From NCBI RefSeq assembly GCF_015668515.1, contig NZ_JADPFO010000001.1:770823-834822 (forward strand): a stretch of 64,000 nt of DNA, written 5' to 3'. The position numbers were made by a program, and so were the translations under genes. Position 1 is the first letter of the stretch; every line of letters starts with the position of its first letter. The notes below the pieces were generated by a model. That model ran no database searches. It was not told the origin of the DNA and worked only from the letters and a program-made list of their open reading frames with translations. Positions 51,580 to 61,184 of this stretch are shown one piece after another. The DNA comes from Paraclostridium tenue. GTDB taxonomy: Bacteria; Bacillota; Clostridia; Peptostreptococcales; Peptostreptococcaceae.

Positions 51580-52809
51580 GTGAACGAATTAAAAAAACAC
51601 ATTAAAGAAAGTGAACTAATATCAATCGTATTTTTAAGATGGTTTTTACTAGCATCTATATCAGGAGTTGCAGTTGGAGTTGTAATATCATTTTTCCTAA
51701 AAAGCTTACAATGGGCAACTAGTACTAGAGAAGCTAATTCATGGCTATTATACATGCTACCACTAGGTGGAGCTTTTGTAAGTTATTTATACTCTAAATA
51801 CGGAAAAGATTCAGCAAAAGGAAACAACTTAATAATTGAAAGAATTAATGAAGGTGAAGGTAGAATTCCTTTTAGAATGGCACCTCTTGTATTTTTTGGT
51901 ACATTTATAACTCATTTATTCGGAGGATCTGCTGGTAGAGAAGGTACTGGAGTTCAAATAGGAGCTAGTTTATCTTCAAAAATAGGTGAGCTTTTAAAAT
52001 TAAAAGGACTAGATTATACAATACTCATAATAAGTGGTGTAAGTAGTGGTTTTGGTGTTGTCTTTGGAACTCCAATTGCAGGAACAATATTTGGTCTTGA
52101 GGTTACTACTATTGGTAAAATGAGATATGAAGCAATAATACCTTGTTTTATATCAAGTTACATAGGAAATTTTATCGCAGAGCTTTTTAAAGTTCAACAT
52201 AGCCATTATAGTATGGGGGCATCTTTAAATGGAGTTGATATATTTTTTAAAGTTATCTTTTGTGCTGTTTTATTTGGACTTACTAGCAAACTTTTTGCAG
52301 AACTTACTCATTCCTTAAAAAAGTTTTTTGCAGCTAAAATACCTAACACATCATTAAAAAGCTTTGTAGGTGGAGTTATAATAATTATAATAGTTTTAAT
52401 TCTTGGAACTAGAATTTACCTTGGATTAAGTTTGGACTTATTAAGTAATGCATTTAACCAACCAGTTCCTAAAGAATCATTTATGATAAAATTACTTTTA
52501 ACATCACTTACTCTTTCTGTAGGATTTCAAGGTGGTGAAGTTACTCCATTATTTGTAATTGGAGCAACTTTAGGAAACTTGCTTGCAGGGATGCTTGGGC
52601 TTCCTATTGAATTTTTAGCAGGTCTTGGAATGATAGGTGTATTTGCAGGAGCAACAAAAACCCCTATAACATCTTTTGTAATGGGACTTGAATTATTTGG
52701 ATCAGCTAATATTGGCTTTATATTTATTGCATGTGTGATAAGTTATGTGTTTGCAGGAAAAAGTACTATATATACATCTCAAGATAGAAGCCTGTTAGAT
52801 TGTAAATAG
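51580..52809 (+). CDS. CLC-F type fluoride/proton antiporter
   Basis: A 409-residue CLC-family protein. An in-frame reading extends upstream to 51499, but it runs through the riboswitch and terminator. GTG at 51580 has AGGAGGA (51567-51573) at good distance and is the true start. CLC features: multiple helices, GGSAGREGTGVQIGASL and FQGGEVTPLFVIGATLGN. The riboswitch in front identifies fluoride as the substrate, which fits the CLC-F branch that exports fluoride in exchange for protons. A strong terminator follows. Confidence 0.93.
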   Translation: MNELKKHIKESELISIVFLRWFLLASISGVAVGVVISFFLKSLQWATSTREANSWLLYMLPLGGAFVSYLYSKYGKDSAKGNNLIIERINEGEGRIPFRMAPLVFFGTFITHLFGGSAGREGTGVQIGASLSSKIGELLKLKGLDYTILIISGVSSGFGVVFGTPIAGTIFGLEVTTIGKMRYEAIIPCFISSYIGNFIAELFKVQHSHYSMGASLNGVDIFFKVIFCAVLFGLTSKLFAELTHSLKKFFAAKIPNTSLKSFVGGVIIIIIVLILGTRIYLGLSLDLLSNAFNQPVPKESFMIKLLLTSLTLSVGFQGGEVTPLFVIGATLGNLLAGMLGLPIEFLAGLGMIGVFAGATKTPITSFVMGLELFGSANIGFIFIACVISYVFAGKSTIYTSQDRSLLDCK

Positions 52810-52820
52810 AATATAAATTT

Positions 52821-52861
52821 AAAAAGACACAAACTAATTAATAAAGTTTGTGTCTTTTTAA
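52821..52861 (+). terminator. Terminator of the fluoride exporter gene
   Basis: Hairpin AAAAAGACACAAACT / AGTTTGTGTCTTTTT just after the stop codon. Confidence 0.9.
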
Positions 52862-53249
52862 ATTTATCTAAGTCCCTAATCTTAGACCCTAATTTTTATA
52901 ATAAAAAAGAAAACTATACAAATCAAACTTAGATTTTGTATAATATTAATCGTCTTTGACAAAGTCTCATTATCTAGCATGTGAGCTTTCAAAGTATTCT
53001 TTTCTCCTTAAGGAGATCTGTTTTAAATCTTAAAGTTGATTTGTTTAGTTTTCCATAATATATATATACCTCGTTTTTCAAAACTTAAACACAATTATAT
53101 AAATTTTTTTAATTGAGTTCACTAGCGTAGTTAGCGAATGGAAAATATATAAGTTGCAGTGACATTTGAAAGCATATTTTCAGCTTTCATGGAGCAAAAC
53201 TTATATATTTTCCATAATCACTCACGCTATATAACTCTATTAAAGTTGT
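52862..53249. other. Intergenic region with a long hairpin
   Basis: About 390 nt without a credible ORF. It holds the hairpin element at 53139-53214. A short CTCCTT/AAGGAG stem lies near 53005-53022. No promoter for a visible gene on the plus strand. Confidence 0.55.
53139..53214. repeat. Long structured hairpin (element D)
   Basis: Outer perfect 17-bp arms TGGAAAATATATAAGTT and complement, asymmetric internal segments GCAGTGACATT and ATGGAGCAA, and an inner stem TGAAAGC/GCTTTCA. Same overall design as element A, but the core sequence differs. Weak pairing extends outside both arms (AGCGTAGTTAGCG region and ATCACTCACGCT). Confidence 0.65.
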
Positions 53250-53738
53250 TTATTTATTAGTTTTATCAGTAGACCCAAATCCACCTTTTCTTATTTCACC
53301 AGTTTCAAAGTCATCTCCATCAGCTAAAAGTATTGGCATAAATATAGCTTGTCCTATACCATCTCCTACTTTAACTTCCCAAGCTTTTTTACCTCTATTA
53401 ACTAATTTTATAAAGTAATGACCTTCATTAGCTTCACAGTTATAGTAATCTCCATCACCTATACCTACTGTATTTGCTAATTGTATTTGATATTTAAATC
53501 CCATACCACTTCTTGGATATAATGCTAACATTTCTCCAACTTGCATATAAGCTTTAAATCCTGTTGGTATAACTATATCTTCACCTGGTTGTAATGTAAA
53601 GTTTAATGTACTTTTTATATCATACCCAGCAGCAAACTTAGTTGCTCTTTTAGGTAGAGTTAACTCTTCATATGCTATATGTGCATTTGCTTTTTCAAAT
53701 TCTTCTTTGCTTACTAATTCAAATCCTCTTATTTTCAT
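53250..53738 (-). CDS. dut: dUTP diphosphatase
   Basis: A 162-residue trimeric-type dUTPase with all five motifs: AAGYDI (motif 1), LYPRSGMGFK (2), ANTVGIGDGDYYN (3), GQAIFMPI (4) and RKGGFGSTD (5). It hydrolyses dUTP to dUMP, keeping uracil out of DNA. GDGDYYN rather than the usual GVIDSDY is a variation of motif 3 seen in some clostridial and phage forms. Confidence 0.93.
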   Translation of the reverse strand: MKIRGFELVSKEEFEKANAHIAYEELTLPKRATKFAAGYDIKSTLNFTLQPGEDIVIPTGFKAYMQVGEMLALYPRSGMGFKYQIQLANTVGIGDGDYYNCEANEGHYFIKLVNRGKKAWEVKVGDGIGQAIFMPILLADGDDFETGEIRKGGFGSTDKTNK

Positions 53739-53805
53739 TTATGTATCTCCTTTAAAAATATCTTTAATATATAATACCATAATCATTTTTTTATAACAAA
53801 TTAAA

Positions 53806-53843
53806 AAAGCCAACTAAAAGTTTATAACTTAAAATTGGCTTTA
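53806..53843 (-). terminator. Terminator of flavoprotein operon
   Basis: Hairpin AAAGCCAA / TTGGCTTT with a further inner ACT/AGT type pairing, in A/T-rich flanks; about 25 nt past the stop at 53868 on the minus strand. Confidence 0.6.
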
Positions 53844-53867
53844 AAACTTAATTATTTATATTAAATT

Positions 53868-54758
53868 TTAATATATATTTTCTATTAATTGACTACATTC
53901 TTTTTCTATATCTTCTATATACTCATGTATATATATTCCATTTCCACAAGCGTATATATTATTTCTTGAAGTCATAAATTTATCATCAACTTCTGGTCCT
54001 GTAGTCTTTGGATTTAGTTTAATACCACTTCTCATAGCTACCAATCCATCTGAAAGCATAGGATTTGCAAATATTAAAGTATCACACTTAACTATTTCTT
54101 CTTTATCATCTTTAGCTAACTTAACACTACTTATTCTTCCATCTCCATATATAGCTTCTATACTGTAGTTATCATATATTTTATCAGTTAGACCATAAGT
54201 ATTAATATCTTTATCTTTAGCTATTATACCTACTACATTTATATTTTTATTTTTTAATTCATCTTTTATCATATATAAAGTTGAATTTCCAGCTATTAAA
54301 ATATTTTTACCTGGTATCATATTATCCATGCTAAATATCTTCTTAGTCATTCCAACAGTAAGTATTCCAGAACATCTATCTCCTACCATATTTACAGCTT
54401 TTCTTGCTCCTTCTTTACCACCATTTGCTAATATTATATTTTTAGCTTTTATCTTTTCTATTCCATTTGTAGGACTTGTACAAAGTACTTCATTATTTTC
54501 TTCTATTTTTAATACCATAGTATTTAATTTTATATCTATATTACATTTATCTAGTTCTTTTAATAAAGTTATTTTGTACTCTTTACCTGTTATATTCTTT
54601 TCTTTTCCTATGTTATAATTTCCTAGATTTAAAGCTCCACCTAATACAGGATCCTTTTCTATTAATAAAATATTTTCTATTCCTTTTTTATAAGCATCTA
54701 TAGAACATAAAATCCCTGCTGCTCCACCACCAACTATAATTAAATCATAATCTCTCAT
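53868..54758 (-). CDS. FAD-dependent pyridine nucleotide-disulphide oxidoreductase (GlpB-like)
   Basis: ATG 54758 with AGGAGG 9 nt ahead is chosen; the ATG at 54785 lies inside the previous gene without a ribosome site. The 296-residue product has an N-terminal FAD fold (DLIIVGGGAAGILCSIDAYKKG), a NAD-binding-like second nucleotide fold (KNILIAGNSTLYMI) and the end segment RNNIYACGNGIYIHE. It starts 4 nt after the GlpA-like gene. Pairs of this kind are found with anaerobic glycerol-3-phosphate dehydrogenase-like enzymes; the usual third DUF1667 gene is absent. Confidence 0.82.
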   Translation of the reverse strand: MRDYDLIIVGGGAAGILCSIDAYKKGIENILLIEKDPVLGGALNLGNYNIGKEKNITGKEYKITLLKELDKCNIDIKLNTMVLKIEENNEVLCTSPTNGIEKIKAKNIILANGGKEGARKAVNMVGDRCSGILTVGMTKKIFSMDNMIPGKNILIAGNSTLYMIKDELKNKNINVVGIIAKDKDINTYGLTDKIYDNYSIEAIYGDGRISSVKLAKDDKEEIVKCDTLIFANPMLSDGLVAMRSGIKLNPKTTGPEVDDKFMTSRNNIYACGNGIYIHEYIEDIEKECSQLIENIY

Positions 54759-54762
54759 GTCA

Positions 54763-56184
54763 TTAATCCTCCTTAAATCCAACAACTGTAGAAGATTTAG
54801 AATTTTTATTTACTTCACTTATATCTATTCCTAGTTCTTTACTTAATATCATACTTATAGGTATAATACATCCACCACCTTGGCATCCACCCATCATAGC
54901 ACGAGTTCTTCTTTTAACTCCATCTATTGTAGTTGCTCCTAATGGTCTTTTTATAGAATCTATAATCTCACCTTCTGTTACAAACTCACACTTACATACC
55001 ATTTTTCCGTAAGATGGATTTTTAGCTATTAACTTATTTTTTTCTTCTATACTTAATTCACTCATTCTAACCATTTTAGTTCTAGTTTCTTTAAAGTTTT
55101 CTTTTTCATTTAAATTAATATTATTAGAAACTAAATTGACTACATACTTAGCAATAGCAGGTGCTGCTGTTAACCCTGGAGAGTCTATTCCTATTACATT
55201 TATAAAGTTTTTAGCATCTTTAGCTTCTTCTATTATAAAATCTCCTCCACTAACTTTAGGTCTTAATCCACTAAAAGTATTTAAAACTCTATCTACAGGT
55301 ATATCTTTCATAGTTTTTTTACTTTTATCTAGTATCTCATCTATACCTTCTCTTGAAGTTTCTATACTTTTACTAGATTTTGCATTTGGACCTACTAAAA
55401 GATTTCCATCTACTGTTGGCGTAACTAAAACACCTTTACTTAGTTCACTTGGAACTTGAAATAAAGTTTTTTCGCATAATGTACCTGCTACTTTATCAAA
55501 TAAGCAGTACTCTCCTTTTACAGGATTTATCTCGTATTTTACTTTACTTACTAAATTATTTAAAAATCCTCCACCTAGACCAGCTGCATTTATAATTATT
55601 TTACTTTTTAAAGCAGTTCCATCTTCTAGGCTTATTTCATATACTTCATTTTCCTTTTTTATATCTATAACCCCTTGTCCTAGTATAAATTCAACACCAT
55701 TTTCAACTGCATTTTCACCAAATGCTAAAGTCATTTCATAAGGACTTACTATGCCAGAACTTTTTACGTATAAAGCTCCTAATACATCTTTGTTTATATT
55801 TTTCTCTAAGTTTAATACTTCTTCTTTGTTTAAAATTTCTAGACCTTTAACTCCAATTTCTTCTCCATTGGTTTTAAGTTCTTTTACTCTTTTTAATTCA
55901 TCTTCACTAAAAGCTAAAACTAAAGCACCATTTCTTTTAAAAGGAAATTGTAACTTACTAGCTAACTCATCCATCATTTCATTTCCTTCTAAGTTAAGCT
56001 TAGCTTTTAAAGTTCCTTTTTTCTCGTTATATCCACCATGTATAATACCACTGTTTGCTTTTGATATGCCTTCTGCTATATCTTCATTTTTATCAATTAC
56101 AGCTATATCTAAATCATATCTTGATAATTCTCTAGCTATAGCACATCCTACTACTCCTGCTCCTATTACAGTAATGTCTTTCAT
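54763..56184 (-). CDS. FAD-dependent dehydrogenase with BFD-like Fe-S domain (GlpA-like)
   Basis: A 473-residue flavoprotein: dinucleotide motif [23 protein letters not shown]-type body ([38 protein letters not shown]), then a C-terminal BFD-like [2Fe-2S] domain with CKC near 400 and GGCQGGGC near 442. It resembles GlpA and 2-hydroxyglutarate oxidases. Substrate is probably glycerol-3-phosphate or a hydroxyacid; this is not certain. It is the first gene of a two-gene operon. Confidence 0.85.
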   Translation of the reverse strand: MKDITVIGAGVVGCAIARELSRYDLDIAVIDKNEDIAEGISKANSGIIHGGYNEKKGTLKAKLNLEGNEMMDELASKLQFPFKRNGALVLAFSEDELKRVKELKTNGEEIGVKGLEILNKEEVLNLEKNINKDVLGALYVKSSGIVSPYEMTLAFGENAVENGVEFILGQGVIDIKKENEVYEISLEDGTALKSKIIINAAGLGGGFLNNLVSKVKYEINPVKGEYCLFDKVAGTLCEKTLFQVPSELSKGVLVTPTVDGNLLVGPNAKSSKSIETSREGIDEILDKSKKTMKDIPVDRVLNTFSGLRPKVSGGDFIIEEAKDAKNFINVIGIDSPGLTAAPAIAKYVVNLVSNNINLNEKENFKETRTKMVRMSELSIEEKNKLIAKNPSYGKMVCKCEFVTEGEIIDSIKRPLGATTIDGVKRRTRAMMGGCQGGGCIIPISMILSKELGIDISEVNKNSKSSTVVGFKED

Positions 56185-56323
56185 ATTAATTCCTCCTTTT
56201 GTAAAGAGCTTATCTATAATAAATTGTTAATTTTTTCTTTTTATTTATGTATTCATTATACTCCTTGAATAATCATAAGTAAAATTTATAATTTCAATAA
56301 TATCAATTAATATTTTTAATAAT

Positions 56324-56377
56324 AAAAATTCGCTTCGCTCATGTCGCCAACGACTTCGTCCGTTGCTCAAAATTTTT
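56324..56377. repeat. Element B, GC-richer repeat, copy 2
   Basis: Inverse orientation of 11815-11882: AAAATTCGCTTCGCT, then GCCAACGACTTCGTCCGTTGC. This copy is shorter (about 54 nt). It lies in a gene-free stretch of about 330 nt between the GlpA-like start and the NatB-like gene end. Confidence 0.7.
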
Positions 56378-56467
56378 TTACGCTTAAAACATAGTACATT
56401 GGTGTAACTACTTTTCATAGATTATCTACAAGTTTTTAGTAAGTGTAATTTCCTTAAGCGTAAAAAA
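56374..56467. repeat. Long hairpin (element C)
   Basis: Perfect 14-bp arms TTTTTTACGCTTAA / TTAAGCGTAAAAAA enclosing 66 nt of unpaired or weakly paired sequence. It adjoins element B and the following terminator. Confidence 0.6.
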
Positions 56468-56503
56468 CCAGCCTAAACTTTATAGTTTATAGCTGGTTTT
56501 ATT
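56467..56503 (-). terminator. Terminator of the ABC/CPBP gene
   Basis: AACCAGC / GCTGGTT with an inner ATAAACTATAAAG-type stem and T-rich ends; 11 nt after the stop of the minus-strand permease gene. Confidence 0.8.
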
Positions 56504-56513
56504 TAAATTATAT

Positions 56514-58565
56514 TTATGCTGTTTTTTTCTTTCCTAATAATTTTGAACCTATTAATATTAAAACTATACTTATAACTATTAATAAACCTAGTTTTAATAT
56601 ATCTAAATCCTTAAAATTTACAGTTAATAAATTATATATTTTAACCATTATACCATCATGCTTTGTGGTATGAAGTGATAATACTGCTATTGCATTATTT
56701 AAAAAGTGCATTATCATAGGTATAAATATACATCTACTCTTATAAACTGAATATCCAAGTGCAATACCAAGTATACTTGTAAGTATAACTCTTATAAAGT
56801 CTATATGCATAAATCCAAACATTACACCACTAAATATTACTGCCCATATTTGAGCTTTCTTTTCTTTATTATGACTAAGTGATGTAAATAAAAATCCTCT
56901 AAAGAATATTTCCTCACATATAGCTGGCATTACTGCTATAGCTAATAGGTTTAAGAAGCCATTATCTATTTTTAAAACATCATTTAAATTTTCAACAATT
57001 TGCATATTTTGTGGGAATAAATAAAGTATTAATTGTGTCACAAGGTTAACTATTATAAAAGTTCCAACCCAAAGAATTATCCCACCTAATACTTGTGATA
57101 TATTAGGTGCTTTTATATTAAGTACATTTTTAAAGTCACATTTAATATACCATCCAAATATTAAAGGTAATGCTATAATCATAACTTGAGTAAGCATTAA
57201 TCCAGTCATTCCAAACTTAATTTGAATTAGAGTTCCTACATATATTAATAACACTACACCCAAAGCGTATAAAGTAATTCCATCCCCTATTCCAGGCATT
57301 GTACCTTTTTTGATGTTACTTCTTTTTTCTAGTAATGAAAAACTCTTACTACTTCCAAATAATATCTCTTCAGAATTAAACATCTTAGAAAGTATTAAAA
57401 CTGATATTATAACAAATACAAGATTTGATATTAAAACCAAAGCTATTAAACTTATATTACTATTAAATGTTAAAACACTTTTAATAAGTAATGATATATT
57501 AACTACTGGTATAGTAGCTGTAAAACTATTTAATGTTATATTAGGTATCATAGATACATAAGAAGGTATCATAACTAATAAAGTTACTGGTGTTATATAG
57601 TTTTGAGCATCTTTAAAACTTTTAGCAAGTGAACATACACACATACTTACAGCTGAAACTACCATTGCAAATAAGCATACACATATTAAAGTTATTATAC
57701 CTGGAATTATCATTTGAGATATATCTATATTAATCATTCCCATTTCACTTGCCATACCTTGGCTAGTTAATAAAAATGCTATAGTTATAAATATAGATAA
57801 AATATTTAATATAGCCGAAGCTACTGCACAAAGAGATACTGCCATATATTTACCCATAACTAATTCTAAATTTGTTATAGGAAGAGTAAATAATGTTTCT
57901 AATGTACCTCTTTCTTTTTCTCCTGCCATAACATCTATTGCTGGATATATAGCACCCATAAGCAATCCTATTATTAATACAAAAGGAAGTATTTGACCTA
58001 GTAAATGACCTGCTAATTCTTCATTTTTAGCTACATCTACAGTTTTATAACTAATAGGTTCTAGAGTTGTTTTAACATCTAATCCACTTTCAGATACTTT
58101 TTCTTTAACTAATTCTTCCTTATATTCTTTTAATACATCATCTATTTTATCTTGTGCCATAGATGCTGACTCTTCAGATGAGTCTATATATACTTTAAAC
58201 TCCTTAATTCCATTTTTTTCAGTCATATCAATATATGCAGCTATTTTACCATCATTTAAATCCTTTTTATAATCTGTAGATTTTACGATTTTAAAATCTC
58301 CAGCTTCACTATTATCTTTTTTTCTAGATTTATTGCTATCATCTATAACTTTTGAAAGTATTTTATCTGGTGATTTATTAAAAGCTATATTTATATTTTC
58401 TTTTTCCATACTATTCATCGACATCATCATAACTTGAGTCATACCTACCATAAGTATTGGATATAAAAGTATAGGTAATATTATCATCATAAATATAGTC
58501 TTTTTATCTCTTAATATATCTAATATTTCCTTTTTAAATATCTGCTTTACTATTTTAGTCCTCAA
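56514..58565 (-). CDS. NatB-like ABC permease fused to a CPBP intramembrane protease
   Basis: TTG at 58565, 5 nt after GAGGTG and overlapping the natA stop, is the likely start; the longer reading to 58589 lacks a ribosome site. About 683 residues. The first about 400 are an ABC-2/NatB-type permease (KKEILDILRDKKTIFMM, then a large external domain, then GEKERGTLETLFTLPIT). The last about 200 are a CPBP (CAAX-like) membrane protease with EEIFFRGF, FMHIDF and HFLNNA catalytic motifs. This fusion is known in Clostridia and may combine export (sodium or peptide) with proteolysis or immunity. Confidence 0.87.
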   Translation of the reverse strand: MRTKIVKQIFKKEILDILRDKKTIFMMIILPILLYPILMVGMTQVMMMSMNSMEKENINIAFNKSPDKILSKVIDDSNKSRKKDNSEAGDFKIVKSTDYKKDLNDGKIAAYIDMTEKNGIKEFKVYIDSSEESASMAQDKIDDVLKEYKEELVKEKVSESGLDVKTTLEPISYKTVDVAKNEELAGHLLGQILPFVLIIGLLMGAIYPAIDVMAGEKERGTLETLFTLPITNLELVMGKYMAVSLCAVASAILNILSIFITIAFLLTSQGMASEMGMINIDISQMIIPGIITLICVCLFAMVVSAVSMCVCSLAKSFKDAQNYITPVTLLVMIPSYVSMIPNITLNSFTATIPVVNISLLIKSVLTFNSNISLIALVLISNLVFVIISVLILSKMFNSEEILFGSSKSFSLLEKRSNIKKGTMPGIGDGITLYALGVVLLIYVGTLIQIKFGMTGLMLTQVMIIALPLIFGWYIKCDFKNVLNIKAPNISQVLGGIILWVGTFIIVNLVTQLILYLFPQNMQIVENLNDVLKIDNGFLNLLAIAVMPAICEEIFFRGFLFTSLSHNKEKKAQIWAVIFSGVMFGFMHIDFIRVILTSILGIALGYSVYKSRCIFIPMIMHFLNNAIAVLSLHTTKHDGIMVKIYNLLTVNFKDLDILKLGLLIVISIVLILIGSKLLGKKKTA

Positions 58566-59358
58566 ATAAATCACCTCTTTCACTTGCAAGAGTTATAAAT
58601 ACATCTCTTAAATTGTTAGTATTAGTTTTTTCTTTTAATTCTTTAGGAGTTCCCATTGCTATTACCTCACCTTTGTGAATCATCATTATTCTATCACATA
58701 AAGTTTCGGCTTCTTCCATATAGTGAGTTGAGTATAAAACAGTTTTTCCTTTTTCTTTTTCATTTTTCATAAAATCTATTATAGATTTACTACTTATTAC
58801 ATCTAGCCCCAGTGTTGGCTCATCAAATATGTATACTTTAGGTGAATGAATCAAACATCTTGCTATTGAAGTTCTTTGAGTTTGACCTGTAGATAAATTT
58901 TCTATTCTATTGTCTATAAAACTTTCCATATCCATTATATCTATTACTTGTTTTATAGATTTTTCAATTTCTTCTTTAGGCATTTCATATAGATTTGCAA
59001 AAGTAGTTAATAATTCTCTTGGTGAAAGGCGATTATAAAGCTTTGTATTTCCTGATAAATATCCAATTTCTTTTTTAGCTGCATTTTTATCAATTGAGTA
59101 ATCATATCCATCTACATTTATACTTCCTGATGTTGGTGTTAAAATTCCACCAAGCATTCTAAGTAATGTAGTTTTACCTGCTCCATTTGGACCTAGTATC
59201 CCTAATATTTCTCCTTCTTTTGCTTTGAAAGTAACATTGTTTACTGCTAAAAAATCTTCTTTTTTAGTTTTTAGCTTCGTCAGTCTTTTCTTTTTCTTTG
59301 AAGACTCATCTTTTACGACTCTTGTAAAGACTTTACACAAGTTGTTTACTTCTATCAT
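58555..59358 (-). CDS. NatA-like ABC ATPase
   Basis: A 267-residue ABC ATPase: Walker A GPNGAGKTT, signature NLSTGQTQRTSIAR, Walker B VYIFDEPTLGLD and STHYMEEA switch. AAGGGGAGGA precedes the ATG. It has an insert of basic residues near the start (KDESSKKKKRLTKLKTKK). Overlaps the permease gene; together they form a NatAB-type exporter. Confidence 0.92.
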   Translation of the reverse strand: MIEVNNLCKVFTRVVKDESSKKKKRLTKLKTKKEDFLAVNNVTFKAKEGEILGILGPNGAGKTTLLRMLGGILTPTSGSINVDGYDYSIDKNAAKKEIGYLSGNTKLYNRLSPRELLTTFANLYEMPKEEIEKSIKQVIDIMDMESFIDNRIENLSTGQTQRTSIARCLIHSPKVYIFDEPTLGLDVISSKSIIDFMKNEKEKGKTVLYSTHYMEEAETLCDRIMMIHKGEVIAMGTPKELKEKTNTNNLRDVFITLASERGDLFED

Positions 59359-59551
59359 AAACTTCCTCCCCTTGTATTCATTAAAAAAAGTTAAATAAAT
59401 TTTATATCAACTATATACTTATTGACATTAATTTATAAATATAACTTTTACATTAATACATTATTTTCCTTTATTAATTAACATCTTATCATAAATAAAT
59501 TTATAAATATAGAATATGGAATGAAATACGATTTATTTGGAGTAAAATAAA

Positions 59552-59588
59552 CAAAAAAGCACTTAATAAATTTATTAAGTGCTTTTTA
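59552..59588 (-). terminator. Terminator of the PH-domain gene
   Basis: Hairpin AAAAAGCACTTAATAA / TTATTAAGTGCTTTTT with a 2-4 nt loop. Confidence 0.85.
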
Positions 59589-59607
59589 TACTTTATATAT
59601 AAATGCT

Positions 59608-60018
59608 TTATTTAAATAAATAATGCTTTTTCACAAGTTTAACTATTTCTTTAGCTTCTTGAGCTTGAGCTCTTGGAACTTTAAATGAAATAGGTGCGTT
59701 ATATGGTATCCCGTTTTGTCCTATAGTTGTATTACCATCTACTCCAATTTTTATATCTACGTCTAAATCAAATGTAGATGCAGATTCAAAAGATATACTT
59801 TTTACATTCTTAGAAGGGAAAAATTTTACTTCTACTTTTTTTCCACTAACCCCTTGAACATCTACTAAATATATTCCATAGTTGCTTAATATTATGGAAT
59901 CTCTTATAAATGTAAATGCTTGTATTATTTCTTCACCATCAAGTAAGTAATCTTTTATTTTATCCCCTGCTGAATTATCTATTGATCCGTATCCTGCTAA
60001 CTTATTAAAAAAAGCCAT
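59608..60018 (-). CDS. Bacterial PH-domain protein
   Basis: A 136-residue protein that is one bacterial PH-like domain: DYLLDGEEIIQAFTFIRDSIILSNYGIYLVD at the start, KVEVKFFPSKNVKSISFES in the middle, and a C-terminal helix (AQAQEAKEIVKLVKKHY). Family role unknown; possibly protein or membrane binding. AGGAGA precedes the ATG. Confidence 0.82.
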   Translation of the reverse strand: MAFFNKLAGYGSIDNSAGDKIKDYLLDGEEIIQAFTFIRDSIILSNYGIYLVDVQGVSGKKVEVKFFPSKNVKSISFESASTFDLDVDIKIGVDGNTTIGQNGIPYNAPISFKVPRAQAQEAKEIVKLVKKHYLFK

Positions 60019-60194
60019 TTTTTAAATCTCCTCCAAAATTAATTATTTGTATATACACAGTATCATAATTTCTTAAAATTTACAATATTTTTAATATTTA
60101 CTGTTATAAGTTGAAATTCATTGTAAAATCAATCCTTTTTCAATAAAAAACAATCCAATTTTTTTAATTTTTACTAAACTCTAATCTATACAAC

Positions 60195-60989
60195 TTATTT
60201 AAAATTTCTTTTACTCATAATTATCTTATATTTTTTAGATATCCAACTTTCTTTTTCTATTATACAATTTCCCGTATTTAATAATCTCATATGATAAGAA
60301 TATATAGCATATTCACCTAATTTATCTACCAATTTATGATTTACATAAGCTCCCACAAAAGCTCCTATACCTGGAACTAATTGAAGAAGTTTGGCTAAAT
60401 CTATGTAATCTCTATATTCTTGTTGAAAATTTCTCCAATCAAATTCATTTATATCATCTGATAAAGTATCTTTAAATTCATCAAAATTCTCCATTTTTTT
60501 AAATATAGTATTTACATGATTTTGACTTGAAAAAGCTAATTGAAAAATGTTTAATATATATAATCTTTCTTTATAATCTTTTGTATCAAATCCATATATA
60601 CTAGCAATTTCATAAATAAGTTTTATCTTTATGCTAAGAAGCAATGGAAAATCAGCAAGACCTATTAAAATTCCTCCAGCACCAGTTCCAGCTCCTTCTA
60701 ACATAGCTGTTTTTTTATATAATTTAATTTTTTCATAAGCAAGTTCATCTCTTTCTTCTAATGAAAGATTTTTTATTGGAGGTTTTGTAGTATATTTAGA
60801 TCCAAATAAAACTACTTTAGTCATATTTTTTATAGCTGTTGTTACTATGTTGTGATATTTCTCAGGTAATATAGAATTTATTTTATTTTGAGTTTCTTTA
60901 GATACTTTATTTATAATAGATGGTTTTTTTCTCATTTTTTCTTTCCATATTTCTAATTCTTTTAATTTTACATGGTTATAGTCATTCAT
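60195..60989 (-). CDS. EcsC family protein
   Basis: A 264-residue EcsC-type protein: the central GAGTGAGGILIGLADFPLLLSIKIKLIYEIA region and the late VPGIGAFVGAYVNHKLVDKLGEYA region are typical. Possibly membrane-associated through the small hydrophobic helices. Function is unknown; in Bacillus it sits with the EcsAB ABC transporter, which is not present here. AGGTGA precedes the ATG. Confidence 0.85.
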   Translation of the reverse strand: MNDYNHVKLKELEIWKEKMRKKPSIINKVSKETQNKINSILPEKYHNIVTTAIKNMTKVVLFGSKYTTKPPIKNLSLEERDELAYEKIKLYKKTAMLEGAGTGAGGILIGLADFPLLLSIKIKLIYEIASIYGFDTKDYKERLYILNIFQLAFSSQNHVNTIFKKMENFDEFKDTLSDDINEFDWRNFQQEYRDYIDLAKLLQLVPGIGAFVGAYVNHKLVDKLGEYAIYSYHMRLLNTGNCIIEKESWISKKYKIIMSKRNFK

Positions 60990-61184
60990 TTTATCACCTA
61001 TCTTTAATTATCAAAGTTAATTTCAAAATTTTAATATAGTTTATTATACACTTAAATCTTATGAATTTATTATTTAAATATATTAAAAATATATACAAAA
61101 ATTAAATTTTTAGTTTAGCATTAAAACTCAAGGGGTAATTAACTAAATAGATAATCACAAATTTAAAAGAAAGAAGATGATTTT

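Noticed and set aside
54328-56230. Long plus-strand frames opposite the flavoprotein genes (for example 54328-54618, 55136-55459, 55751-56230)
   Set aside because: They lie antisense to well-supported genes, lack ribosome sites and show only hydrophobic, low-complexity products.
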